A stretch of 64,000 nt of DNA from Sphingobacterium allocomposti (GCF_008124885.1 NZ_VNHX01000018.1:1-64000); one strand, 5' to 3'. Positions 46,669 through 55,575 are shown, counted from the first letter of the stretch. Numbers and translations: made by a program. Notes: generated by a model from the letters alone, not told the origin.

Positions 46669-47574
46669 TTAAGGAGTTAATTCAATAGGATTATTTGTCG
46701 TAGCAGAAGGCTTATAGTCGTCGCTGTTTTGTATGTGCATAGACTTTATCCGGCTGGCATCGATTTTGGATCCGGCGGATGTGGCGGCACTTCCTCCGAT
46801 CCGCACCGCTGTCCCGTTGCCCGATCCAACAACTGTCACGGCTTGGCTTGAACGGTTCTTGGACTGAATGTAAGCCTGCGGGTTGGCCGCAAAGGCAGCA
46901 CGTAGTTTTTCCACTTCTTTAGACGTTGAGGCGATCGCCTTTTGAGGAATTTGAATAAGGAAGTCTTCGTTTTCCAGCTTATCAAATCCTGCATACTCGA
47001 AAACGACTTCCTCCTTCGTATCACGGGCATCGAGAATTAAGCCGGGGAGGCCATGCAGCTTCCATGGACCAGAAGAAAAAGGCAGATCGGGAGCAAACCA
47101 CGCAATGTAATCGCGACCTTTGTAACGTGCGGTAGCCTTCTGGCAGGTGTAACCGCCTATAATTTTGGTTTCTGTGCTGATGCTCCACTCCTGTTGGGGG
47201 AAGTCGCATGGCAGAGCAAACGCATCGCCGCCCACTTGCGCCACCTGCCGGGCGGAAGGTTCCGCTTTGTCAATCAGATAGGAGTCCGTAATCCGGGTCT
47301 CTCTGCGACGCATAATCAGTTTGCCATCAAAGGTGGGGTCGTTTAACTGACGTTCTATCTCCTCATTGGCCCTGACACCCGAATAACTGGTATAGTAACT
47401 ACTGTGTTGCCCTAGATAAGTAACGACCTCATCGCGGAGATGTCTGTCCCGTTGCGTAGTATCGTTGACGTGTTTAAAGATGTAGTGCACACGGGCAACG
47501 GCTTTCTCCTGTGCCTTCGAAAAGGACGAGTTTAACACACAGAGCGCTGCGAATAATACAGATAGCTTTCTCAT
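46669..47574 (-). CDS. GLPGLI-family exported protein
   Basis: This 301-residue exported protein has a signal peptide (residues 1-21) and the family-defining motif at residues 175-180 (GPWKLHGLPGLILDA), with YTCQKATARYKGRDYIAWF just before it. Two cysteines (C123 and C144) may form a disulphide. The last 70 residues are low in complexity (SGNGTAVRIGGSAATSAGSK). The family is recognised by sequence only; no function is known. The downstream outer-membrane protein starts directly at its stop codon, so the pair is strictly coupled. Confidence 0.92.
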   Translation of the reverse strand: MRKLSVLFAALCVLNSSFSKAQEKAVARVHYIFKHVNDTTQRDRHLRDEVVTYLGQHSSYYTSYSGVRANEEIERQLNDPTFDGKLIMRRRETRITDSYLIDKAEPSARQVAQVGGDAFALPCDFPQQEWSISTETKIIGGYTCQKATARYKGRDYIAWFAPDLPFSSGPWKLHGLPGLILDARDTKEEVVFEYAGFDKLENEDFLIQIPQKAIASTSKEVEKLRAAFAANPQAYIQSKNRSSQAVTVVGSGNGTAVRIGGSAATSAGSKIDASRIKSMHIQNSDDYKPSATTNNPIELTP

Positions 47575-47598
47575 GATTACGTAGATTTATGAACAAAT

Positions 47599-47606
47599 CA
47601 AAGATA
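47599..47606 (-). promoter_or_regulatory. -7 element of the GLPGLI operon
   Basis: On the minus strand this is TATCTTTG, 24 bases before the GLPGLI ATG. Just upstream lies an AT-rich inverted repeat (ACGA-AAATA-TCGT) that could be an operator. Confidence 0.55.
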
Positions 47607-47790
47607 TACGAAAATATCGTAACTAAAAAGTTTACGTTGTTTTTTATTTTATTTTTGAGGCTAGAGCCTTTGGAGGTGTATACAATAGGGCACGTATCTG
47701 TCTAATTGGACGGGGATGGGCACACTGCAATGAAGTTACCTGGTGCGATTTGGCATAATACTTGGATAGCTGCTATCATTATTAAACATC

Positions 47791-48228
47791 ATGAAAGATA
47801 TGAGAGGATTGACATGGACAATTAAAAATTGGTTGGTACTCCTTGTAGGAGTGGCGACACTGGCGTTAGTTTCGTGCAGCGAAGAAACCGTAGATAATAT
47901 TGAGCGCGACACGGCGTTGAACATTATCCGGGCAAACAAATGGTTTGATGTGGTCAAGACAACCTCCGTAGCGGGGCAGGCCGATGTTACGGAAGTGTTG
48001 GTTGGCGACGGGGAGAACCTCGAATTTAGGTCGAATGGGTATGCCTATGTATACGGGGCGAATGGCAGTACCGAATCTTATCCGTATCATATGCCGAGCA
48101 ATAAGAAAATGGTTTTCGACGGCGTGGAGTATGACGTTCAGGAAAACATTATTCAGACCGTAGCCCGTTTTACATTAGTCAACACCACCAGCGGCATCAC
48201 GACAACGATCACCTTCAGAAGGAGATAG
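47791..48228 (+). CDS. Lipoprotein of unknown function
   Basis: This 145-residue protein has a signal peptide with lipobox ALVSC (C29), followed by a short beta-rich domain (KWFDVVKTTSVAGQADVTEV, VEYDVQENIIQTVARFTLV, TTTITFRRR) that resembles small lipocalin-like or calycin lipoproteins of Bacteroidota. No family can be named with certainty. ATG codons at 47791 and 47800 are both possible starts. It stands alone, divergent from the GLPGLI operon and ended by a perfect hairpin. Confidence 0.75.
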   Translation: MKDMRGLTWTIKNWLVLLVGVATLALVSCSEETVDNIERDTALNIIRANKWFDVVKTTSVAGQADVTEVLVGDGENLEFRSNGYAYVYGANGSTESYPYHMPSNKKMVFDGVEYDVQENIIQTVARFTLVNTTSGITTTITFRRR

Positions 48229-48315
48229 GATCGTATTGATGCCCAGTCCGCGGGTAGCGGACTTCAACATCGCGGCCATCGGGAACTAAGAAAGCCGGTC
48301 TGAAGAAATGAGTCG

Positions 48316-48353
48316 CGGTTACTTCACAAAACGCAAGCTTTGTGAAGTAACCG
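48316..48353. terminator. Bidirectional terminator hairpin
   Basis: CGGTTACTTCACAAA at 48316-48330 pairs perfectly with TTTGTGAAGTAACCG at 48339-48353, an eight-base loop between. It sits between the convergent lipoprotein and GMC subunit genes. Confidence 0.75.
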
Positions 48354-48459
48354 TTTCAACCGGTGCACTTCGTCGCTGCAGGTTTCAGTGGCACGGTCGT
48401 CCGGCCGAGCATCTCCCCCGGATGTGATTCGCAACTGCTGTGATCCCCTCGATATAGTG

Positions 48460-49095
48460 TTATCCAAAGAATTTTTCCGGATCAAAACCGTGCTCTTTCA
48501 AAACCTCTGCCGGTACGCCAGTCCAGACGCCGGGTCTGTTTCCGACATAACCTATATCTTTTACCCCCATCTCGCTTGTAAAGAACCCGGAAGAGGTGAG
48601 ATCACGCATTAACGAAAAGAACGCGACACCCTGTTGCATCTCCGGCTTGGCCCGTTCCGGATAGGCAATCTCATCGATCAATGCCAATTGCTGCTCTTCC
48701 TTACATTTGATAAATGCGTTTCCATACCGCTTTTGGGATTGTACATCGAGCCATTTTAAGCCTCCACGCATAGGGATTTTGTGACTGGGCAGGTCTTTTA
48801 CGATAAATTCGATGAAAGCAGGCACACCGGCTTCGGACGCGCTTCCCGAAATGTCGTCTTTGGGAATAATGATGTCCGCGAGAACGGTGATGGTAGCCAT
48901 TTCATGTTCCGTAAAAAAGCGTTCCGCGTGCAGCTGTTTGTTTCGTTCATGTTCAAAGTCCTGCACGCCCGGCAGCTTCTCTGTGTCTGCCGCCGCTGCC
49001 GCATCTTTTGCCTTGTCCTGTTTACACGCCGTGGCTAATACGCCCGACCCTGCGGCTATTAGTCCTAACGCTTTAAGGGATTCTCTTCTGTTCAT
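48460..49095 (-). CDS. Gluconate 2-dehydrogenase subunit 3-family protein
   Basis: This 211-residue protein has a Tat-like signal (NRRESLKALG) ending in a lipobox (ATAC, lipidated C24). The subunit-3 domain follows, with FTEHEMATITVLADIIIP, FIEFIVKDLP, YGNAFIKC and GFFTSEMGVKDIGYVGNRPG. The family is the small subunit of membrane-bound sugar or polyol dehydrogenases that use a GMC flavoprotein as the large subunit. The gene follows the GMC oxidoreductase by 12 bases, consistent with a two-subunit enzyme anchored to a membrane. The substrate is not known. Confidence 0.9.
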   Translation of the reverse strand: MNRRESLKALGLIAAGSGVLATACKQDKAKDAAAAADTEKLPGVQDFEHERNKQLHAERFFTEHEMATITVLADIIIPKDDISGSASEAGVPAFIEFIVKDLPSHKIPMRGGLKWLDVQSQKRYGNAFIKCKEEQQLALIDEIAYPERAKPEMQQGVAFFSLMRDLTSSGFFTSEMGVKDIGYVGNRPGVWTGVPAEVLKEHGFDPEKFFG

Positions 49096-49107
49096 TTTGT
49101 TTACTGA

Positions 49108-50844
49108 TTAGCCGTTCAACTTCTTCTTTTGCTCCAAGATATATTCAGCCGTACGCATTGACAGGGCTAAAATGGTCCATGTAAGGTTTTTGTCTCCTTG
49201 CTGTACAAAAGGGCCCGCATCGACCACATATAGGTTTTTACAGTCGTGCGCCTGTCCCCACTTGTTCAGTACAGATGTCTTCGGATCGTTACCCATACGC
49301 GTTGTTCCGCCTTCGTGAATAATCTTTCCGGGAGCTTCCAGCCCATATAAGGTTTCCGGCCCCGGAATGTCAGAAGTGATGATAGCGCCCATCTCGTGCA
49401 TGATCGATTGGAATGTTTCCTGCATGTGTTTTGCCTGCGCAATTTCCTCATTTGCCCACTTATAATGAAAGCGTAGTACCGGAATACCGAACTTGTCTAC
49501 GCGGGTCGGATCGATTTCACAATAATTATCTTTTCTCGCCAAAGCGGTACCCCGGCCGGCCATGCCTACATTGGCTCCGTAAAAACGGCGGTAATCCTGC
49601 TTTAATTCCGCGCCGTATCCTCCAGCCGCTTTCTTTTCGCCGTTCTTTCCTGCGACCTTGCCGTTGACACCCGGCACCCAGTTCAGGAAACCGTACGACG
49701 GCATATGCAGACCTCCCCCGTACTCAATGTGATAACCTCTGGGAAAAGCCAACTTCCTATTGTCTTCCCACCATGGAGAATAGATATGAACGCTACCAAC
49801 GCCATCTTCATTGTAGCGCTTGCGATCAAGCAGCTGTGGCAGAAATCCTGACAGGCTGGCCCCGGTAGAGTCGTGCAGGTATCTGCCGACCAAGCCGCTG
49901 CTATTTCCGAGTCCTCCCGGATGTGCCGAGGATTTCGAATTCAGCATCAATCGGGCGCTTTCACATGCGCTTGCTCCCAAGACTACAGTCTTTCCTCTGA
50001 CCGTATACTCCTGAAGGCTTTGGGTATCAACATAGGAAACGCCGGTGGCCAGTCCTTCCTCGTTTGTTAGCACTTCCCGTACCATAGCGTTGTCGATGAC
50101 TTTCAGGTTTCCGGTTTTCATTGCCGGCATGACTAAGCACGACGATGAGGAGAAGTCTGCATAAACCTTACAGGAACGGCCGCACTGGCCGCAATAGAAG
50201 CAGGTTCCACGTCCTTTGATCTCGGAAGAGGCTTCCGTCAGCACGGAACCCCGCCCCGGAATCACGGGAACACCAGCTTTTTTTGCGCCTTTGGCAATAT
50301 AGAGCTCGTTTAGCCTAGGCTTAGGCGGCTTCATAAAGATGCCGTCAGGTTCATTCCGTATGCCTTCCACCGTGCCGTAAATTCCAATCATTCGATCTAC
50401 ACGGTCGTAAAACGGTTTGACCTCGTCATAGGTGATAGGCCACTCGTCTGTTACACCGTCTGTGGGCTTGAAATCATCGGGGCCCATACGTAAGGATATC
50501 CGCCCCCAATGGTTTGTACGGCCGCCTAGCATACGTGCGCGAAACCACTCGAATTCGGTTCCATTGACGGTGGTGTAAGGTTCGCCATCGAGTTGCCACC
50601 CTCCGAACGCCGCATCAAAGTCGCCGAACGGCCGCGTTGTGGACGCTCCCCGACGGGGCGACTCCCATGGCCAGCGCAGCTGGAGTGCATCTTTTGCAGG
50701 GTCAAAAAATGGCCCCGCTTCCAACATCAATACTTTGAGCCCTGCGTGGGCCAAAATATAGCCTGCCATGCCACCCCCGGCTCCGGAGCCCACGACAATG
50801 GCGTCAAAAACTTCTGGATTTTCTTTTATTTGGTAATCGGCCAT
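49108..50844 (-). CDS. GMC-family FAD oxidoreductase with cysteine cluster
   Basis: From the ATG at 50844 this is 578 residues with the FAD-binding GSGAGGGMAGYILA (residues 19-32) and LEAGPFFDP, MLGGRTNHWG, HDSTGAS and the C-terminal KIIHEGGTTRMGNDP and NLTWTILALS (histidine and asparagine active site). An insert with five cysteines (C215, C218, C221, C225, C236; seen as CFYCGQCGRSC) recalls the iron-sulphur-binding segment of the flavin glucose dehydrogenase alpha subunit. The likely reaction is oxidation of a sugar or polyol and electron transfer to a carrier. No cytochrome c subunit is adjacent. Confidence 0.9.
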   Translation of the reverse strand: MADYQIKENPEVFDAIVVGSGAGGGMAGYILAHAGLKVLMLEAGPFFDPAKDALQLRWPWESPRRGASTTRPFGDFDAAFGGWQLDGEPYTTVNGTEFEWFRARMLGGRTNHWGRISLRMGPDDFKPTDGVTDEWPITYDEVKPFYDRVDRMIGIYGTVEGIRNEPDGIFMKPPKPRLNELYIAKGAKKAGVPVIPGRGSVLTEASSEIKGRGTCFYCGQCGRSCKVYADFSSSSCLVMPAMKTGNLKVIDNAMVREVLTNEEGLATGVSYVDTQSLQEYTVRGKTVVLGASACESARLMLNSKSSAHPGGLGNSSGLVGRYLHDSTGASLSGFLPQLLDRKRYNEDGVGSVHIYSPWWEDNRKLAFPRGYHIEYGGGLHMPSYGFLNWVPGVNGKVAGKNGEKKAAGGYGAELKQDYRRFYGANVGMAGRGTALARKDNYCEIDPTRVDKFGIPVLRFHYKWANEEIAQAKHMQETFQSIMHEMGAIITSDIPGPETLYGLEAPGKIIHEGGTTRMGNDPKTSVLNKWGQAHDCKNLYVVDAGPFVQQGDKNLTWTILALSMRTAEYILEQKKKLNG

Positions 50845-50905
50845 AATCTCTCTCAATGATTATTTTATGATAAGGTTTAATATTAATGTATTAGCCACTA
50901 ATACC

Positions 50906-50925
50906 ATTTAGCTTCGCTAAATATA
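50906..50925 (-). promoter_or_regulatory. Near-consensus promoter and palindrome of the GMC operon
   Basis: On the minus strand TATATTTA (50918-50925) is one base off TAnnTTTG. A perfect palindrome (ATTTAGC-TTC-GCTAAAT, 50906-50922) overlaps its downstream half and could be an operator. Confidence 0.35.
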
Positions 50926-51000
50926 GGAAAACTTTTTAGGAGGAGACAAATGGCGGACGTATCTTTTTTGATACCCGGTATGCTTTCCCCGAACAACATC

Positions 51001-52245
51001 CTATTTCGGACCTTTATCGGGGCATTGCCTTTGTTTTTCTTCGATCCACAGCGACATGTATTTAGTGCTATTAAGCGCCTGTGTCTGCAGAATCTGTCCC
51101 AAAAAGTTTTTCTGCCGATGAAGAGGCAGGCTCGTCGACAGCGACTGAATACGCGTCAAAAAAGGCGGACCTAACGCCAATTTGCTGAAATTTTCCTCTA
51201 AAATTTGTGTACCCTTTAGTTGCGCATCTTGCCAGATCCGCTGCGTCTGATAGAGCTTAGCAGCTTCTTCTATGAACAGCTCCAGGTCATCTTCAACGAC
51301 GCCGTTCCAAAGGCCGTTAGCCATCATGGATTCCGCGCCGACGCTTGTGGTCGCACTCGGCGTCCCTGATTGCATAGCATCGACAAATTTCCCTTTAATT
51401 CCGGCGCCAAATTGAATCGGAGCAAGCAGCACGCGATAGTTTTCCATGGTCTTTCGTGCGTCGTCGGCTCTTCCTCTTACCAAAAACCGGTCTTTAGGTT
51501 GGTGCAGCTGGTGAACTTTGTCGCTGGCATACGCACCGAAAATATGGAGCTCGGCTTCAGGAACCCTTTTTTTTAGCTGTGGCCAAACTTTGCTTTTCAG
51601 AATCTGTACCGTATGCCAGTTGGGCTCATGCATGAAGTTACCGATAAACAGAAAATGTTGCCGCTCTTCAAAGGTTCGCCAGGTTTGATCTTCTTCACCA
51701 TGGATTTCATCTTCTAAAAAGGGCAGATAGTATAGAATTTCCGGCCGGATGGCGAAGACATCCTGCAGCAGCTCCATTTCAACTCTGGAGATGATTAACG
51801 AGATATCGGTGCGCAGGATAGCCGCTAGCTCGCGTTTCGCTATCTCCGTATAATAGTTGGGCTCGCTACATCTTTTGATAGCGTCCTGCCTCGCGCGGCG
51901 AACGAGATGTAGGTCTTCGGTGTCGAGAATGGTTAAGGCCGAAGGACAGCATTCGCGCACGCGCCATCCGTATTGCTCCTCTGCCATGAATCGATCGAAA
52001 ACGACAATCGCCGGCTGTATTGTGCGGATCATCTCGTCAAAGCTGCTGTCGTTAAGCAGGATCGGCTGTTCCTGTATGCCACTTTGCGTCAACGGAAAGC
52101 TGTAAGCTGACCGGCTTGCGGCGCTTGCAAACACCACCTGGTATCCGGCGTCCCGGAATAGAAATGCCAGTTGTACGATTCGTCTTCCGGCAGCAGAAGA
52201 TCCGGGCTCCGGCCAAACCAATCCAATAAACAGCACCGTTTGCAT
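51001..52245 (-). CDS. Glycosyltransferase, family 4-like
   Basis: From the ATG at 52245 this is 414 residues of GT-B fold. The N-terminal Rossmann domain has MQTVLFIGLVWPEPGSSAAG, the middle DRFMAEEQYGWRVRE. The C-terminal donor domain shows LFIGNFMHEPNW, PEAELHIFGAYAS and the donor motif APIQFGAGIKGKFVDAM. It would transfer a sugar from a nucleotide donor to a surface polysaccharide or other acceptor; neither is fixed by sequence. An earlier ATG at 52311 would precede the promoter. It is monocistronic. Confidence 0.88.
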   Translation of the reverse strand: MQTVLFIGLVWPEPGSSAAGRRIVQLAFLFRDAGYQVVFASAASRSAYSFPLTQSGIQEQPILLNDSSFDEMIRTIQPAIVVFDRFMAEEQYGWRVRECCPSALTILDTEDLHLVRRARQDAIKRCSEPNYYTEIAKRELAAILRTDISLIISRVEMELLQDVFAIRPEILYYLPFLEDEIHGEEDQTWRTFEERQHFLFIGNFMHEPNWHTVQILKSKVWPQLKKRVPEAELHIFGAYASDKVHQLHQPKDRFLVRGRADDARKTMENYRVLLAPIQFGAGIKGKFVDAMQSGTPSATTSVGAESMMANGLWNGVVEDDLELFIEEAAKLYQTQRIWQDAQLKGTQILEENFSKLALGPPFLTRIQSLSTSLPLHRQKNFLGQILQTQALNSTKYMSLWIEEKQRQCPDKGPK

Positions 52246-52257
52246 TTGGCTAAAATA

Positions 52258-52265
52258 CAAAAATA
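52258..52265 (-). promoter_or_regulatory. -7 element of the glycosyltransferase gene
   Basis: On the minus strand this is TATTTTTG, 12 bases before the ATG at 52245, downstream of the alternative start at 52311. Confidence 0.55.
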
Positions 52266-52524
52266 GTGGGTTAAGGCCGTCATGAAAAGTCGAAGAACTT
52301 ATAGGCGGCAAATAGGAAGAAGAGCGGCGAAAGCCAAATCCGCATATTCGACGCCTGATTCCGAGGCACCGATCTTTTTAAAAGCGTCGTTTCCATGCGC
52401 GGTTACGGAGAACGGTAATGTTCTACGGTCCTAAGCGACCTCAAAGAATAGACGCCCCTGTACGTCCGCGACAGTAAGATTCAAACCGGCTGTGCTCCGG
52501 TTAAGACCGCTTGCTATTATTTTG

Positions 52525-52532
52525 TATCTTTG
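52525..52532 (+). promoter_or_regulatory. miaE -7 element
   Basis: TATCTTTG matches TAnnTTTG and gives a leader of about 120 bases before miaE. The stretch between the two divergent promoters (52266-52524) holds no gene I can see. Confidence 0.5.
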
Positions 52533-52556
52533 CGTTAAACGATGGAGAAGCTTTCC

Positions 52557-52572
52557 CGGTTCCGCGGAACCG
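52557..52572. repeat. Perfect 16-base palindrome in the miaE leader
   Basis: CGGTTCCGCGGAACCG is its own reverse complement and lies about 20 bases after the predicted transcription start of miaE, an operator-like position. Confidence 0.5.
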
Positions 52573-52656
52573 CGGACAAGGTCATTGACTGTCAAAGGTG
52601 CTATGACGGACGCGTTGATGGCACCGAGGTAAACATATTAATAATCCGAAATAACG

Positions 52657-53238
52657 ATGTTGGGTTTAAAACTTTTAACTGATCCCCGCTGGGCAAATAT
52701 TGCAGAGTCTAATCTGGAGGAGATTTTGACCGACCATGCCTGGTGTGAGCAAAAGGCGGCATCCAACGCCATCACCCTAATTACGCAAAATCCCGAGCAC
52801 GAGGATCTGGTACATGAGCTGACTGCGATCGCCATAGAAGAGATGCAGCATTTCCAGATGGTGATTGATATTATTAAAGCCCGGGGATATACATTGGGGA
52901 GGGAGCGAAAAGACGACTATGTCGGACAGCTCATGAAGTTTGCAAAAAAGGATGGCTCCCGTAATCAGTCATTCATTGACAGGCTTTTATTTGCTGCGAT
53001 GATCGAAGCGCGAAGCTGTGAACGATTCCGTGTCCTTTCCAAAAATATAAAAGACGAGGAGCTGGCCAGTTTCTATTACGACCTGATGGTATCCGAAGCC
53101 AACCATTATACGACGTTTTTGAATTTCGCCCGCCAATACACGGTCGATGTGGATGTAGAAATAAGGTGGCAGGAGTGGCTGGACTTCGAAGGACAGCTTA
53201 TCCAGAGTTACGGCAAGAAGGAATACATTCACGGATAA
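52657..53238 (+). CDS. miaE: tRNA-(2-methylthio-N6-(isopentenyl)adenosine) hydroxylase MiaE
   Basis: This 193-residue ferritin-like four-helix protein has the diiron ligands E31 (CEQKAASNAI), the EEMQHF pair (residues 61-66), E117 (IEARSCERF), E146 and H150 (SEANHYTTF). MiaE hydroxylates the isopentenyl group of modified A37 of tRNA with O2. The opening LLTDPRWANIAESNLEEILT matches the family. It is rightward, with its own promoter and a leader of about 120 bases. Confidence 0.92.
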   Translation: MLGLKLLTDPRWANIAESNLEEILTDHAWCEQKAASNAITLITQNPEHEDLVHELTAIAIEEMQHFQMVIDIIKARGYTLGRERKDDYVGQLMKFAKKDGSRNQSFIDRLLFAAMIEARSCERFRVLSKNIKDEELASFYYDLMVSEANHYTTFLNFARQYTVDVDVEIRWQEWLDFEGQLIQSYGKKEYIHG

Positions 53239-53312
53239 CCATTTCTTGATATAGGTCAATGCCTGACAAACTAATGCGACGTACGTTTGTATAATAAAAA
53301 GAAAGGAACATC

Positions 53313-54350
53313 ATGATCGAATTAGGAATAGGCATGTTCGGAGACGTGCAGATAGACCCTGTAACAGGTAAGGTGCAGCCTGCTGCAGAACGGATGCAGC
53401 AGATTGTAGAGGAAATCAAATTGATGGATGAAGTCGGTGTAGACTTTTTTGGCATGGGCGAACACCATCGGGAAGACTATGCGGTCGCCTCTCCCGAAAT
53501 TATCTTAGCAGCAGCGGCAACCGTGACAAAAAATATCAAACTTGGTAGTGCCGTGTCTGTGCTTAGCTCCGCCGATCCGGTTAAACTGTTCCAGGATTTT
53601 TCAACCGTCGATATCCTATCGAACGGGCGGGCGGAGATTATGGCGGGGCGTGGTTCGTTCATAGAATCGTTCCCGCTGTTTGGATACGATCTAAAAGATT
53701 ATGCAGCGCTTTTTGAGGAGAAGCTGGATTTACTTCTTCGGTTAAACAAACAGGACACGGTGACGTGGTCGGGAAAATTTAGAAAGCCGCTGGTTAATCA
53801 GCAGATTTTTCCAAGGCCTGTTCATGGTTCATTGCCTATATGGGTGGCTGTTGGCGGTACAACCTCCTCGGTGATACGAGCAGGAAAGCTCGGATTGCCT
53901 GTCATGTTCGCGATCATCGGAGGGGCTCCCGAAAATTTTAAGCCGTTGTTTGAGGTATATCAACAAGCGTGGGTCGACAATGGTCATGATATGAAGGACT
54001 TTCAGGTGGGCGTGCATATGCACTCCTTTTTTGGGGAGGATAGTCGATCTGTCGCCGATAAATATTATCCAATTTACGCTGCACAGATGAATCGTATAGG
54101 AGCATCAAGAGGCTGGCCACCCTATCAACGACAACAGTATGACTTTGGACGTTCTATTCACGGACATCTGGTCGTCGGCGACGTAAACCAATCGGTAGAG
54201 AAAATTCTGCATATCATCGAACTATTTGGACTGACACGTTTTTCTGCACACATGGACGTTGGTAGTCCGGATCATACAGATATGATGAAGGCTATCGAAC
54301 TCTATGGGACGAAGATCGTGCCTAAAGTGAAAGAAGCCTTAAGAAAATAG
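53313..54350 (+). CDS. LLM-class flavin-dependent oxidoreductase
   Basis: The 345-residue protein matches the bacterial luciferase-like family: MIELGIGMFGDVQID, the flavin pocket FFGMGEHHREDYAVASPE and KLGSAVSVLSSADPVKLFQ, NGRAEIMAGRGSFIESFPLF, and LPIWVAVGGTTSSVIRAG. It should use a reduced flavin and O2; the substrate is unknown. It lies 74 bases after miaE and may share its transcript. Confidence 0.9.
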   Translation: MIELGIGMFGDVQIDPVTGKVQPAAERMQQIVEEIKLMDEVGVDFFGMGEHHREDYAVASPEIILAAAATVTKNIKLGSAVSVLSSADPVKLFQDFSTVDILSNGRAEIMAGRGSFIESFPLFGYDLKDYAALFEEKLDLLLRLNKQDTVTWSGKFRKPLVNQQIFPRPVHGSLPIWVAVGGTTSSVIRAGKLGLPVMFAIIGGAPENFKPLFEVYQQAWVDNGHDMKDFQVGVHMHSFFGEDSRSVADKYYPIYAAQMNRIGASRGWPPYQRQQYDFGRSIHGHLVVGDVNQSVEKILHIIELFGLTRFSAHMDVGSPDHTDMMKAIELYGTKIVPKVKEALRK

Positions 54351-54504
54351 GTGCCGTTTTGGCACCAGGCTGAAGGGGCAAGTCTGCAGGGCGGAGATCA
54401 AGCGTTGTACAATCCGAATAATAGAACAGGCTGTCTGACCGCCGAGGCCGGCCTTATTTTACATAAGGACAACCAAAGAGATATAAGCGTGTAGTTATTT
54501 TCCG

Positions 54505-54512
54505 TATCTTTG
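54505..54512 (+). promoter_or_regulatory. rlmN -7 element, probable leaderless GTG start
   Basis: TATCTTTG ends four bases before the GTG start codon at 54517. No -33 element is convincing. Confidence 0.6.
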
Positions 54513-54516
54513 TACC

Positions 54517-55575
54517 GTGGTGAAGCAGAGTAAATTGATCGATATCAGAAGTTTAAGCTTATCCGAGCTCAAGGATAAGCTGGTCGGGATGGGCGAACAG
54601 GGGTTCCGCGCGAAGCAGGTCTATGAATGGCTTTGGGCGAAATCTTGTACGGACTTTGATCAGATGAGCAATCTTAGCAAACCATTGCGGGAGACACTGA
54701 AGCAACATTTCGAGATCAGAGCTGTAAGAGTGCGCCAGTCGCAGATCAGTTCAGATAAAACAATAAAAAGCAGCTTTACCCTGTATGACGGTAATATTAT
54801 TGAGGGCGTGCTTATACCCACGCCTGATCGGATGACTGCCTGTGTCAGCTCACAGGTGGGATGCAGCCTGACCTGCAAGTTCTGTGCCACAGGTTACATG
54901 GACCGCAAGCGAAATCTACAGGCCGACGAGATATACGATCAGGTTGTACTGATTGCTAAACAGGCAGAAGAAAAATATGGCCAGCCCCTAACTAATATTG
55001 TCTACATGGGGATGGGTGAGCCACTGCTTAATTACAGTGGGATGATGAAGTCTGTGGAACGCATCACGGCTCCTGATGGATTAAATATGGCGGCTAAGCG
55101 GATTACGGTTTCTACCGCAGGTATTGCCAAGATGATCAGGAAGTTAGGAGATGATGAGGTCCGGTTTAACCTCGCGCTATCATTACACGCGGCGAACGAT
55201 AAAAAGCGCAACGAGATTATGCCCATCAACGAGCAGAATTCCTTAAAGTCTCTGGCAGAAGCGCTAAAATATTACTACGCGAAAACGAAAAATCCAGTTA
55301 CCTTCGAGTACATTGTGTTCCATAACTTTAACGACGAGCTAGAGGATGCGCAGGAGCTTGCCAGGTTTTGTAAGCATGTGCCCTGCAAGGTAAATATCAT
55401 CGAATACAACCCCATCGCACTGGCGGATTTTTTAAATGCAGAGGCCGATAAAATAGATCAATTTGCGGAATACCTCCGCAGTCAGGGAATCGTAACCAAC
55501 GTGCGCCGGAGCCGCGGGAAGGACATCGATGCGGCGTGTGGTCAGCTGGCCATTAAGGAAAAAGCCGAAGCTTAA
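54517..55575 (+). CDS. rlmN: Dual-specificity rRNA/tRNA adenine-C2 methyltransferase RlmN
   Basis: This 352-residue radical-SAM enzyme has the cluster motif CSLTCKFC (C116, C120, C123), C109 (MTACVSSQVG) as one catalytic cysteine and C341 (DIDAACGQL) as the methyl-carrying cysteine, plus GMGEPLLNY and RITVSTAGI. It methylates A2503 of 23S rRNA and A37 of some tRNAs. The start is GTG, chosen because a TATCTTTG promoter element ends four bases before it and the next in-frame ATG would remove conserved residues. Confidence 0.95.
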   Translation: MVKQSKLIDIRSLSLSELKDKLVGMGEQGFRAKQVYEWLWAKSCTDFDQMSNLSKPLRETLKQHFEIRAVRVRQSQISSDKTIKSSFTLYDGNIIEGVLIPTPDRMTACVSSQVGCSLTCKFCATGYMDRKRNLQADEIYDQVVLIAKQAEEKYGQPLTNIVYMGMGEPLLNYSGMMKSVERITAPDGLNMAAKRITVSTAGIAKMIRKLGDDEVRFNLALSLHAANDKKRNEIMPINEQNSLKSLAEALKYYYAKTKNPVTFEYIVFHNFNDELEDAQELARFCKHVPCKVNIIEYNPIALADFLNAEADKIDQFAEYLRSQGIVTNVRRSRGKDIDAACGQLAIKEKAEA

